This document shows, piece after piece, positions 1 through 5,151 of a stretch of DNA of 5,151 nt. Below the pieces are notes generated by a model. The model did not search any database and was not told the DNA's origin. It worked only from the letters and a program-made list of their open reading frames with translations. The number at the start of each line of letters is the position of its first letter. The first letter of the stretch is position 1. This stretch comes from Bacillota bacterium (GTDB lineage Bacteria > Bacillota > UBA4882 > UBA8346): NCBI GenBank assembly GCA_023415375.1, contig JAEZKW010000089.1:1-5151 (forward strand), given 5' to 3'. The position numbers were made by a program, and so were the translations under genes.

Positions 1-28
1 CGCTGCATGCACTCGCGTTTGCTTTATG

Positions 29-39
29 AAGGAGGTGAT
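29..39 (+). promoter_or_regulatory. Near-consensus Shine-Dalgarno for the first coat gene
   Basis: AAGGAGGTGAT is complementary to the 3' end of bacterial 16S rRNA over its whole length. It fixes GTG 45 as the start of the 61-aa gene and suggests strong translation, as expected for an abundant structural protein. Confidence 0.85.
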
Positions 40-44
40 TATCG

Positions 45-230
45 GTGCCAAATCTAACCCAAATGGAATTGAATACAATCAAAGAATTGGTGGGTGTGGA
101 AGATGTAAATGCCAAGAAGTTCCAACTCTATGCCCAAAATTGTAACGACTCTCAATTACAAAGCCTATTTAATCAACAGGCTCAACAGGCATTCAGCAAT
201 TCTAAAACCTTGATGAATTTTTTAGTTTAA
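45..230 (+). CDS. Small spore coat-associated (CotF-like) protein, 61 aa
   Basis: A 61-residue helical, Gln/Asn-rich protein with no signal peptide or membrane segment. The start is GTG at 45, chosen because a near-perfect Shine-Dalgarno (AAGGAGGTGAT, 29-39) lies at correct spacing. The sequence reads as two amphipathic helices, about residues 5-33 (ending near KKFQLYAQNC) and 35-60 (DSQLQSLFNQQAQQAF). This layout, with a K-x-x-x-YAQ-type segment followed by a D-x-x-L-x-x-L-F helix, is typical of short coat F-related proteins that clostridia encode in tandem, but here the call rests on pattern recall, not on a search. The next gene, also CotF-like, begins 19 nt downstream, so the two are probably cotranscribed and their products may associate on the spore surface. 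The promoter must lie left of the window; no sporulation sigma site can be made out in the 44 bases available. Confidence 0.72.
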   Translation: MPNLTQMELNTIKELVGVEDVNAKKFQLYAQNCNDSQLQSLFNQQAQQAFSNSKTLMNFLV

Positions 231-236
231 AAGAAT

Positions 237-241
237 GGAGG
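237..241 (+). promoter_or_regulatory. Ribosome binding site that decides the start of the 90-aa coat gene
   Basis: GGAGG with an 8-nt spacer to GTG 250. The upstream in-frame ATG at 235-237 overlaps this site and has no ribosome binding site of its own, so it is unlikely to be the start. Confidence 0.75.
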
Positions 242-249
242 ATGATAAA

Positions 250-522
250 GTGTATACCGAACGTGAAATGGTTTTAGACGCTTTACAAATTTCAAAATCC
301 GGCGCCGTTGGGTTAACCCATGCAGCTACAGAAGCCAGCAATCCGGCTTTGAGACAAACATTGCTCCAGATGCGCAATAACTGTGAACAATCCCAACAAC
401 AAATCGGTCAATTTGCTCAGTCCAAACGTTTTTACATGCCCGCCCCAACTGCACCACAACAAGATGTGGCGCAGATAAGTCAGTTTTTACAACAATCCGT
501 CAATCAAACGACATTAGTATAA
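250..522 (+). CDS. CotF-like spore coat protein, 90 aa
   Basis: Probable spore coat protein with a coat F domain (CotF family). Start: an ATG exists at 235, but it overlaps the ribosome binding site. GGAGG at 237-241 sits 8 nt before GTG 250, so GTG 250 is the better start and gives 90 residues. Residues 2-65 follow the CotF pattern: an N-terminal YTEREMVLDAL helix, a GLTHAATEASNPALRQTLLQM segment (family pattern: T-E-x-A-x-P-x-L-R-x-x-L), then a Q-rich helix ending in KRFYMPAPTAP, which corresponds to the aromatic and proline-rich K-G-[WY]-Y-x-P-A end of the family. The remaining residues form a further Gln-rich helix. The domain is probably a ferritin-like helical hairpin. It lies directly behind another small coat-type gene and is followed by a terminator at 565-600. 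The exact role in the coat is unknown. Confidence 0.8.
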   Translation: MYTEREMVLDALQISKSGAVGLTHAATEASNPALRQTLLQMRNNCEQSQQQIGQFAQSKRFYMPAPTAPQQDVAQISQFLQQSVNQTTLV

Positions 523-564
523 ATAAAAGTTCAAATTTAATTGCATTGTGACATCACTATCCAA

Positions 565-600
565 AAAAGTCGTCTACCCAAGCAGGAATAGGCGACTTTT
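565..600. terminator. Bidirectional intrinsic terminator between convergent genes
   Basis: Inverted repeat: left arm AAAAGTCGTCTA (565-576), right arm TAGGCGACTTTT (589-600), loop of 12 nt. All 12 positions pair, with one G-U wobble. The A-tract on the left (563-568) and the T-tract on the right (597-600, then ATTT) make it usable from either strand. It lies 42 nt after the coat gene stop and 3 nt after the stop codon of the minus-strand HAD gene, so it fits as a shared terminator for both. Confidence 0.85.
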
Positions 601-603
601 ATT

Positions 604-1398
604 TCATAACACCATCCTGTTAATTGCCTCGGCGACTCCATCATGGTCATGATCAGCCACCACGAGCGAAGCAACTTCTTTCAGCCCCGAAACGGCATTC
701 CCGATCGCCACCCCGACTCCGGCCCATTCAACCATCGATATATCATTGGGTGCATCACCGATAGCCATCACTTCATCGGGTTTGAATCCCCAAATTTTAG
801 TGACTTCTTTCAAAGCGTTTCCTTTCGATACACCTGGCGCCAAAATTTCCAGATATGACGGTTTGGAGCAGATGAAGATCAATTGCTCACCGAATTTTTG
901 TTGTAAAAATTTTTGGATGGCTGCGATTTCATCCGCCTTGGCAAGGCCCAGCATCTTGTGGGGAGAAGATTTTTGCAATAAAGGAATTAAATCATCAACC
1001 GGATAGGGCGTGACACCGGCATTGGCCGCATATTTTTTACCCCATTCACTTAGAGTCTCCATATAAAGCTGATCTTGAAGATAAGCATTTAAATGAATGT
1101 TTCTGGATCGAAATAAAGAAACCAGTTGAATAGCGAACGAACTTGGAACAGGATTGTGATAAAGAATTTCCCCGGAGACAGCTTCTTGAATAATTGCTCC
1201 GTTATAAGCTATTAGAGGAACATCCAAATTCAACATCTGCGCATAGGGTTTCATCGATTGTACCATCCGCCCCGAAGCTAGTAAAACCTTTACTCCCTTT
1301 TCTACGGCTTTCCGGATGGCTGCTTGATTTTGAGCAGAAATCGTCAGATCACTTGTTAACAACGTATCATCCAAATCCATTGCAATACAGCGAATCAT
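604..1398 (-). CDS. Cof-type HAD-superfamily phosphatase
   Basis: A 264-residue soluble HAD hydrolase of the Cof (IIB cap) subfamily, the usual length for this family. Motif I is DLDDTLL with nucleophile Asp8 and acid/base Asp10. Motif II is the Ser in LLASGR (Ser42). Motif III is Lys192 in GVSKGNAL. Motif IV is GDAPND (214-219) with Mg-binding Asp215 and Asp219. The C2B cap fills the region of about 85-185. All catalytic residues are present, so the enzyme should be active. Family members dephosphorylate sugar phosphates, flavin or pyridoxal phosphates and similar metabolites; the substrate cannot be told from sequence. The ATG start at 1398 is preceded by a G-rich ribosome binding site (GGGGGGA, 7 nt upstream). 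It lies 69 bp downstream of uvrC on the same strand and ends next to the terminator at 565-600. Confidence 0.93.
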   Translation of the reverse strand: MIRCIAMDLDDTLLTSDLTISAQNQAAIRKAVEKGVKVLLASGRMVQSMKPYAQMLNLDVPLIAYNGAIIQEAVSGEILYHNPVPSSFAIQLVSLFRSRNIHLNAYLQDQLYMETLSEWGKKYAANAGVTPYPVDDLIPLLQKSSPHKMLGLAKADEIAAIQKFLQQKFGEQLIFICSKPSYLEILAPGVSKGNALKEVTKIWGFKPDEVMAIGDAPNDISMVEWAGVGVAIGNAVSGLKEVASLVVADHDHDGVAEAINRMVL

Positions 1399-1418
1399 AG
1401 TATCCCCCCACAGTATTA

Positions 1419-1456
1419 TTCATGCGAATAAATTCGTAAGAATTAGTTCGCATGAA
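1419..1456. repeat. Three TTC-N4-GAA decamers at 14-bp spacing (possible operator)
   Basis: TTCATGCGAA (1419-1428), TTCGTAAGAA (1433-1442) and TTCGCATGAA (1447-1456) start exactly 14 bp apart. The outer two are perfect reverse complements of each other, and the whole array is symmetric about the centre of the middle decamer. It lies between the uvrC stop and the ribosome binding site of the Cof-type HAD gene. As RNA it could fold into a 10-bp stem with an inner AATT/AATT stem, but no T-run follows on the minus strand, so it is not a standard terminator. A binding site for a dimeric regulator in the HAD gene leader is the inference; the protein is unknown. Confidence 0.55.
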
Positions 1457-1467
1457 TTTAATTAAAT

Positions 1468-3303
1468 CTATTCCAACTGCTCCTTAATACTTTCAGCGAT
1501 CTTCATATTCATTCCAGGGGCCTGTGCCAACTCTTGTAAAGTAGCCTCCCGGATCTTTTTCACCGAGCCGAAATGTTTCAGCAGTAATTGTTTCCGCTTG
1601 GGACCGATTCCGATCACCCGGTCCAGATCGGACTGCACGGTTTTCTTATCGCGCAAACTTTTATGATAAGTTATAGCAAATCGGTGGGCCTCATCCCGGA
1701 CCCGCTGTAATAATCGCAAGGCATCGGAACGGCGGGGTAGCCGGATGGATTCATCCCGGTCCGGTAGAAAAATTTCTTCTTCCTGCTTGGCCAAACCAAT
1801 CGTGGGAATATGAGTGAGCCCCAATTCCGTGAGAACTTCCATGACTGATGATAGTTGTCCTTTTCCACCGTCGATTAACAACAGATCGGGAAACTTGGCA
1901 AACCTGCCGGACTCAGTCTGTACATTTTGCCTTTCTTCCAATCCTTTTAAAAACCGGCGTCGTACTGCTTCCTGCATCATAGCAAAATCGTTCGGCCCTT
2001 CGATGGTACGAATTTTAAAACGCCGATAGTCGCTACCCTTGGGTATGCCGTTCTCAAATACGACCATCGAAGCGACTGCTTCTTGGCCCTGAGTATTGGA
2101 GATATCGAATCCCTCAATCCTGTAGGGGGGTTTTTCCATATGCAGATGTTCCTGAAGCTCCGTTAATGTTTCAGTGATTTTATTAAGGTCCTGTTTTTCC
2201 CGATTACGTTCCTGTTCAAGGAGGATTTGGGCATTATCGTTGGCCATTTTTACTAATTGGAATTTGTCGCCTCTTTGGGGCACTTTTAATTCTACATTTG
2301 AACCGCGTAATCCTGATAGCCACTCCGCCACAGCAGCCATATTTTTAAGGGCAAGCGGCAATAGTACCTCTTTGGGAACAAACCCAGAGCCATCATAATA
2401 TTGGGTTAAAAAAGCCTCAAGTACATCGACCGGATCGGTTTCTAATCCTTCGGTCAATTGAAAATACTCCCGGCCCACCATCTTCCCATCTCTCACTTGA
2501 AACGTTTGAATCAAAGTGCCTTGGCTATCTTGAAAAATACCGAAAATATCACTATCGTCCTGAGCATTAGAGACCACTTTCTGCTTTTCCAGAACCCGCT
2601 CGATGGCTTGAATTTGGTCCCGCAGCTGGGCAGCCCGTTCATATTCTTGAGCTTTAGCGGCCTCACTCATTTCTTGTTTCAGTTTGTGGGCCAATTCGGC
2701 TTGACGGCCTTCCAAAAATAAACATAACTCACCAATCATGTTCCGGTAAGCTTCTTTGGTAATTCCTCCATGACAGGGAGCCAGACAACGTTTGATATGA
2801 TAATTGAGACAGGGGCGTTCCGGTTTTTCCTTTTCCAAGTCAAGTCTACAGCCGCGCAGCGGAAAAATCCGCCTAAGAAGTTTCAAAGTCTCCCTGATTG
2901 CAACCACTTCGGTGTAAGGCCCGTAATACCGACTGCCATCTTGTTTTACTTTACGGGTAATATAGACTTGCGGGAAATCCTCATACCAAGTGACTTTAAC
3001 CCAAGGATATTGTTTATCATCCCGCAGCCGGATATTGTACTTGGGCCGTTCTTCTTTGATAAAGTTGCACTCCAAAACCAAAGCTTCCACTTCGGTATTG
3101 ACGGTGATATACTCCAGGCGATCCACTTGTTTCACCATGGATTGAGTTTTCGGACTTAGGTTGCGGGAAGATTGGAAATAAGAACGGACCCGATGTCTAA
3201 GGGAGACCGCTTTCCCAACATAAATAATCTTACCATTAATATCCTTCATTAGATATACGCCCGGTCGATCGGGTAATATCTTTAGATCTTCAGCAGTTAC
3301 CAC
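1468..3303 (-). CDS. uvrC: UvrABC system protein C (excinuclease ABC subunit C)
   Basis: The dual-incision nuclease of nucleotide excision repair, which cuts on both sides of a lesion marked by UvrA-UvrB. At 611 residues it is full length (E. coli UvrC is 610). The N-terminal GIY-YIG nuclease (about 12-90) has GVY at 15-17, YVG at 28-30, Arg37 or nearby, and Glu73 in EVEALVLE as the metal-binding Glu. Cys152, 165, 173 and 177 (GCR, PCLNY, RCLAPC) match the four Cys of the UvrC iron-sulfur cluster. A UVR domain that contacts UvrB lies at about 205-240 (EYERAAQLRDQI). The C-terminal RNase H-like nuclease keeps its triad: Asp400 (GFDIS), Asp478 (LIDGGKGQL), His540 (DEAHRF). A double helix-hairpin-helix covers about 560-606 (VIGIGPKRK, APGMN). 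The start is GTG 3303, with GGGGGA 7 nt upstream. A promoter lies immediately upstream; no Bacillus-type LexA box (CGAAC-N4-GTTCG) is visible there. Confidence 0.98.
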   Translation of the reverse strand: MVTAEDLKILPDRPGVYLMKDINGKIIYVGKAVSLRHRVRSYFQSSRNLSPKTQSMVKQVDRLEYITVNTEVEALVLECNFIKEERPKYNIRLRDDKQYPWVKVTWYEDFPQVYITRKVKQDGSRYYGPYTEVVAIRETLKLLRRIFPLRGCRLDLEKEKPERPCLNYHIKRCLAPCHGGITKEAYRNMIGELCLFLEGRQAELAHKLKQEMSEAAKAQEYERAAQLRDQIQAIERVLEKQKVVSNAQDDSDIFGIFQDSQGTLIQTFQVRDGKMVGREYFQLTEGLETDPVDVLEAFLTQYYDGSGFVPKEVLLPLALKNMAAVAEWLSGLRGSNVELKVPQRGDKFQLVKMANDNAQILLEQERNREKQDLNKITETLTELQEHLHMEKPPYRIEGFDISNTQGQEAVASMVVFENGIPKGSDYRRFKIRTIEGPNDFAMMQEAVRRRFLKGLEERQNVQTESGRFAKFPDLLLIDGGKGQLSSVMEVLTELGLTHIPTIGLAKQEEEIFLPDRDESIRLPRRSDALRLLQRVRDEAHRFAITYHKSLRDKKTVQSDLDRVIGIGPKRKQLLLKHFGSVKKIREATLQELAQAPGMNMKIAESIKEQLE

Positions 3304-3330
3304 AACGCTTCCCCCAAAAATAGCTGTTCA

Positions 3331-3360
3331 ATTATATCTTTTCCAGTAATAAAATGTCAC
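3331..3360 (-). promoter_or_regulatory. Sigma-A type promoter of uvrC
   Basis: On the minus strand: -35 GTGACA (plus-strand 3355-3360; 5 of 6 to TTGACA), 18-bp spacer, -10 TATAAT (plus-strand 3331-3336; perfect). The start of transcription would fall near 3324, leaving a leader of about 20 nt before GTG 3303. Upstream of the -35, 3361-3400 has only 5 G/C in 40 bases and could act as an UP element. Confidence 0.75.
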
Positions 3361-3371
3361 TTAGAAAATAA

Positions 3372-3390
3372 TTAGGTATAAATAACCTAA
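3372..3390. repeat. Small inverted repeat in AT-rich DNA upstream of uvrC
   Basis: TTAGGT (3372-3377) and ACCTAA (3385-3390) are perfect inverted arms around a 7-nt AT loop, just upstream of the uvrC -35 box. It may be an operator half-pair or only low-complexity DNA. A run of seven A (seven T on the minus strand) at 3389-3395 overlaps its right end. Confidence 0.3.
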
Positions 3391-3407
3391 AAAAATAAAT
3401 TTTCAAC

Positions 3408-3472
3408 CACGAAGAACACGAAGTTCACGAAGAAAAGCAAAAGAAGAATCCTTAATCTTCGCGTTCTTCGTG
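3408..3472. repeat. Inverted repeat made of 9-bp CACGAAG units
   Basis: The left side has three CACGAAG units at 9-bp intervals (3408, 3417, 3426). The right side carries the inverse units CTTCGCG and CTTCGTG, with a degenerate CTTCTTGGTG beyond 3472. Arms 3408-3423 and 3457-3472 pair over 16 positions with one G-U wobble, around a 33-nt loop. Repeats of this CCACGAAG-x-x-CACGAAG kind are scattered between genes in many bacterial genomes, so it is probably a dispersed, MITE- or REP-like element. It lies between the stop of the HAD gene at 3508 and the uvrC promoter, where the hairpin may also slow or end transcription; the nearest T-run on the minus strand is about 12 nt past the stem. Confidence 0.75.
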
Positions 3473-3507
3473 ACCTTCTTGGTGTAATATTCTATTACCC
3501 TTTCTTA

Positions 3508-4176
3508 TTATAACGTATTAAGGGTATCAACAATTTCCTTTAATGTTTTATCAGCCATGGAACCGAGTCTGATATCATAATTTCCTAGTTCAAAATGTAA
3601 TTTAGAAGTTGTTTCATTCGGTATCGCCACGCAATATAAACCAGCAGCCCTGGCAGCTTTTAATCCATTGGGTGAGTCTTCAAAGGCAACGGCTTCATTT
3701 CCGGGTAAACCGAAAGAGCCAATGGCCTTTTGATATAATTCCGGGCTCGGTTTCACATTCCGGACATCTTCGCGGGTAAAAATGCTATCAAAGAACTTCA
3801 AAAGATTAAAGCGTTTTAAATATTTTTCAACCCATTCCCTGCTTGAACTGGATGCCAACCCGATTTTAAGCCCCATCTTCTGAGCATCTTGCAAATAATC
3901 GAAAACCCCGGGCAACAGGTTTCTCCCATCCATGATTTGGGTATGTCTCTTGGAAGACAAATTTTGAATTGCAACGTGATCAACCGGACGTTGCAGAAGC
4001 GATTCTAAATAAACATATGGGTCAAAATGCTTATCACTGGCCCCAATGCAGCGGGCCCATTCCTCTAAAGGCAACTCGGTTCCATGTTCCCGGTATATTT
4101 GCGAATAAACTTCAAACCATGGGGTTTCCGTATCAATAATCAAACCGTCAAAATCAAAAATCACTGCCTTAATCAT
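3508..4176 (-). CDS. HAD-superfamily phosphatase, beta-phosphoglucomutase-like
   Basis: A 222-residue HAD hydrolase of subfamily IA with a small helical C1 cap. The start is ATG 4176 (MIKAVIFDFDG), with AGGAG 7 nt upstream; a longer in-frame ORF to 4269 would overlap the upstream gene and put 31 residues without family features before motif I. Motif I is FDFDGLIIDTE (Asp8, Asp10; the DTE after it is typical of the beta-PGM-like group). Motif II is the Ser run at 109-112 (LASSSS). Motif III is Lys142 (VKPSPELY). Motif IV is FEDSPNGLKAA with Glu166 and Asp167. The cap spans about 16-85. Members of this group include beta-phosphoglucomutases and small sugar-phosphate phosphatases; the substrate here is undetermined. 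It follows the thioesterase gene by 28 bp and is probably cotranscribed with it. Confidence 0.93.
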   Translation of the reverse strand: MIKAVIFDFDGLIIDTETPWFEVYSQIYREHGTELPLEEWARCIGASDKHFDPYVYLESLLQRPVDHVAIQNLSSKRHTQIMDGRNLLPGVFDYLQDAQKMGLKIGLASSSSREWVEKYLKRFNLLKFFDSIFTREDVRNVKPSPELYQKAIGSFGLPGNEAVAFEDSPNGLKAARAAGLYCVAIPNETTSKLHFELGNYDIRLGSMADKTLKEIVDTLNTL

Positions 4177-4204
4177 CGTTGTTCTCCTGTTGGTATTTAA
4201 ATCG

Positions 4205-4597
4205 TTATGGATTCGATCTTTTTCGATAGACCATGCTTTGAACATTTGCAATGAGTTCTCCGGCATCATTCGTAACCTTTACGGAGTAGGTTCCTAATTT
4301 GGAACCAAGCGATTCTTCTTGGGCTTGTGCATATAGGGTTCCTTTAGAAACCGCTTTAATATATGAAATATTGGAATTAATGACGAGTGAGATATTCTCG
4401 TGAGAATTGGCAGCGGCGGCAACCACCAGATCAGCTAAGGTAAATATAACGCCCCCTTGAATGATACCGGCTCCGTTTAGGTGATGTTCTTTGATTTCTA
4501 TCTTGGCTTTCGCTGTTCCTAGTTGGACATCAAGCAACTCTACCCCGATAAAATTACAAAACTGATCGCCGGCTATCAATTCTTGGACAGTTTGCAT
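4205..4597 (-). CDS. PaaI-family hotdog thioesterase
   Basis: A 130-residue single hotdog-fold protein of the PaaI/acyl-CoA thioesterase group, the normal length for the family. Such enzymes hydrolyse acyl- or aryl-CoA thioesters as homotetramers. The signature segment is at 39-64: HLNGAGIIQGGVIFTLAD, with Asn41, Gly48-Gly49 and the catalytic-type Asp56, followed by an Ala-rich helix and the NSNISYIKAVSKGTLYAQA strand pair. The position usually held by His in the HGG motif is Gln47 here; Gln occurs at this place in other PaaI-like proteins, so activity is still expected. The ATG at 4597 has AGAGGAG 7 nt upstream. The gene is first in a probable two-gene unit with the HAD phosphatase, driven by the promoter at 4621-4648. 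The substrate is unknown. Confidence 0.92.
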   Translation of the reverse strand: MQTVQELIAGDQFCNFIGVELLDVQLGTAKAKIEIKEHHLNGAGIIQGGVIFTLADLVVAAAANSHENISLVINSNISYIKAVSKGTLYAQAQEESLGSKLGTYSVKVTNDAGELIANVQSMVYRKRSNP

Positions 4598-4620
4598 TGT
4601 ATTGCTCCTCTTTTAAATTC

Positions 4621-4648
4621 ATTATACCCGAACCCTTGCAGGAAGCAA
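4621..4648 (-). promoter_or_regulatory. Sigma-A type promoter of the thioesterase-HAD unit
   Basis: Minus strand: -35 TTGCTT (plus-strand 4643-4648), 16-bp spacer, -10 TATAAT (plus-strand 4621-4626; perfect). The start of transcription would be near 4614, about 17 nt ahead of the ATG at 4597. Confidence 0.65.
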
Positions 4649-4711
4649 ACATTCATTTTTTAAGATTTTTAGTGATCCGATTTCTGTTGATAAAAGTCTG
4701 CTCACACACTG

Positions 4712-5142
4712 TATACGTAAAAAAGGGATGACCGGGTGGCAATCTCAAACCAGCGCATTGTCGGCCTTGACAATGATCAGGTTTCCTTTCAGTGGCGCGA
4801 TTACTTGCCCCGCCAAGCTTAGTGATTATCAGGACGGGGCGAGATGCTAATAAAACAAAATTAATGACCCTTGACGCTTCCGAGTTTATCCGCCGTTTTT
4901 TGATGCATATACTGCCCAACCGGTTTGTGAAGATTAGGCATTATGGCATTTTAGGTAATCGAAACCGTAATCGGGAGTTACGCCTATGTCAAAAGCTCAC
5001 TTTCTCAAAAATCCAGAAATCTCAAAAGTTTTCTGCGGTTGAACTCTTATTAAAGTTGACCGGATTCGATCTCCGGATTTGCCCATGCTGCGGCGGGAAT
5101 ATGATTCATAAAACTGACTTTGGTTTCAAATTCTCAACTTAA
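4712..5142 (+). pseudogene. IS91-family transposase, C-terminal remnant, frameshifted
   Basis: Remains of the C-terminal part of an IS91-type (Y2 rolling-circle, HUH) transposase; the catalytic N-terminal part with the HUH and double-Tyr motifs is absent. Reading from 4733 gives RVAISNQRIVGLDNDQVSFQWRDY, matching the family's YTHRVAISN...VxFRWRDY stretch, but an in-frame TAA (4718-4720) precedes it and TAG (4820-4822) ends it. The similarity resumes in another frame from about 4843: LMTLDASEFIRRFLMHILP, then RFVKIRHYGILGNRNR, then a zinc-type CPCCGG motif and the stop at 5140-5142. A 25-bp segment between GATTAC (4799) and GATTAT (4824) looks like an insertion that broke the frame; a second shift near 4840 is also needed. 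No product is expected. The left boundary is uncertain, between about 4712 and 4733. Confidence 0.85.
4804..4843. repeat. Imperfect hairpin at the frameshift point of the IS91 remnant
   Basis: CTTGCCCCGCC (4804-4814) pairs with GGACGGGGCGAG (4832-4843), with one G-U wobble and one bulged base, around a 17-nt loop. It coincides with the place where the transposase reading frame is lost, so it may mark how the lesion arose (for example template switching). It is probably not functional. Confidence 0.4.
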
Positions 5143-5151
5143 CTGCTGCAA

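Noticed and set aside
26..142. Open frame with a GCGRCKC cysteine cluster overlapping the first coat gene
   Set aside because: It has no ribosome binding site of its own at ATG 26 and is overlapped in another frame by a gene with a near-perfect one; most likely a shadow.
548..557. Short palindrome GTGA-CA-TCAC after the second coat gene
   Set aside because: Only 4-bp arms; expected by chance at this length and not near a promoter.
2770..3159. 129-aa plus-strand open frame inside uvrC
   Set aside because: Antisense shadow of a fully conserved uvrC region; no ribosome binding site or recognisable domain seen.
3408..3472. CRISPR-like reading of the CACGAAG repeats
   Set aside because: Units are 7 bp with 2-bp gaps and face inverse copies; there are no spacers and no cas genes.
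4177..4269. N-terminal 31-residue extension of the beta-PGM-like HAD protein
   Set aside because: It overlaps the end of the thioesterase gene, matches nothing in the family, and ATG 4176 has a well-placed AGGAG and starts right at the family's N-terminus.
4653..4919. 88-aa minus-strand open frame over the IS91 remnant
   Set aside because: Antisense to recognisable transposase coding sequence and overlapping the intergenic region; no family features.

Overview
The window looks like chromosomal DNA from an endospore-forming member of the Bacillota (Clostridia-like; genus not determinable from this sequence). The grounds are two small CotF-like spore coat proteins at the left edge, near-consensus Shine-Dalgarno sites (one of them AAGGAGGTGAT), several GTG starts, low-to-moderate GC with AT-rich intergenic DNA, and clear sigma-A type promoters with TATAAT -10 boxes.

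Layout from left to right: (1) 45-522, plus strand, two short coat-type genes in tandem with a 19-nt gap; the second most likely starts at GTG 250. (2) 565-600, a hairpin with A and T tracts on either side, placed to terminate convergent transcription from both sides. (3) 604-1398, minus strand, a Cof-type HAD phosphatase. (4) 1399-1467, a short spacer containing three decamers of the form TTC-N4-GAA at exactly 14-bp spacing, symmetric about the middle one. (5) 1468-3303, minus strand, a complete uvrC (excinuclease ABC subunit C) with a good promoter just upstream. (6) 3304-3507, an intergenic stretch with the uvrC promoter, an AT-rich block, and a large inverted repeat built from 9-bp CACGAAG units. 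(7) 3508-4176 and 4205-4597, minus strand, a HAD phosphatase of the beta-phosphoglucomutase-like type behind a PaaI-type hotdog thioesterase, transcribed together from a promoter at 4621-4648. (8) About 4712-5142, plus strand, the decayed C-terminal part of an IS91-family transposase.

Functionally the window is mostly housekeeping: nucleotide excision repair (uvrC), two HAD phosphatases and a thioesterase of the metabolite-cleanup kind, and spore coat components. uvrC and the Cof-type phosphatase are codirectional and could be read through, but the spacer with the triple repeat suggests separate control of the phosphatase. No complete novel multi-gene system is evident. The least explained signals are the triple TTC-N4-GAA array and the 9-bp-period inverted repeat.
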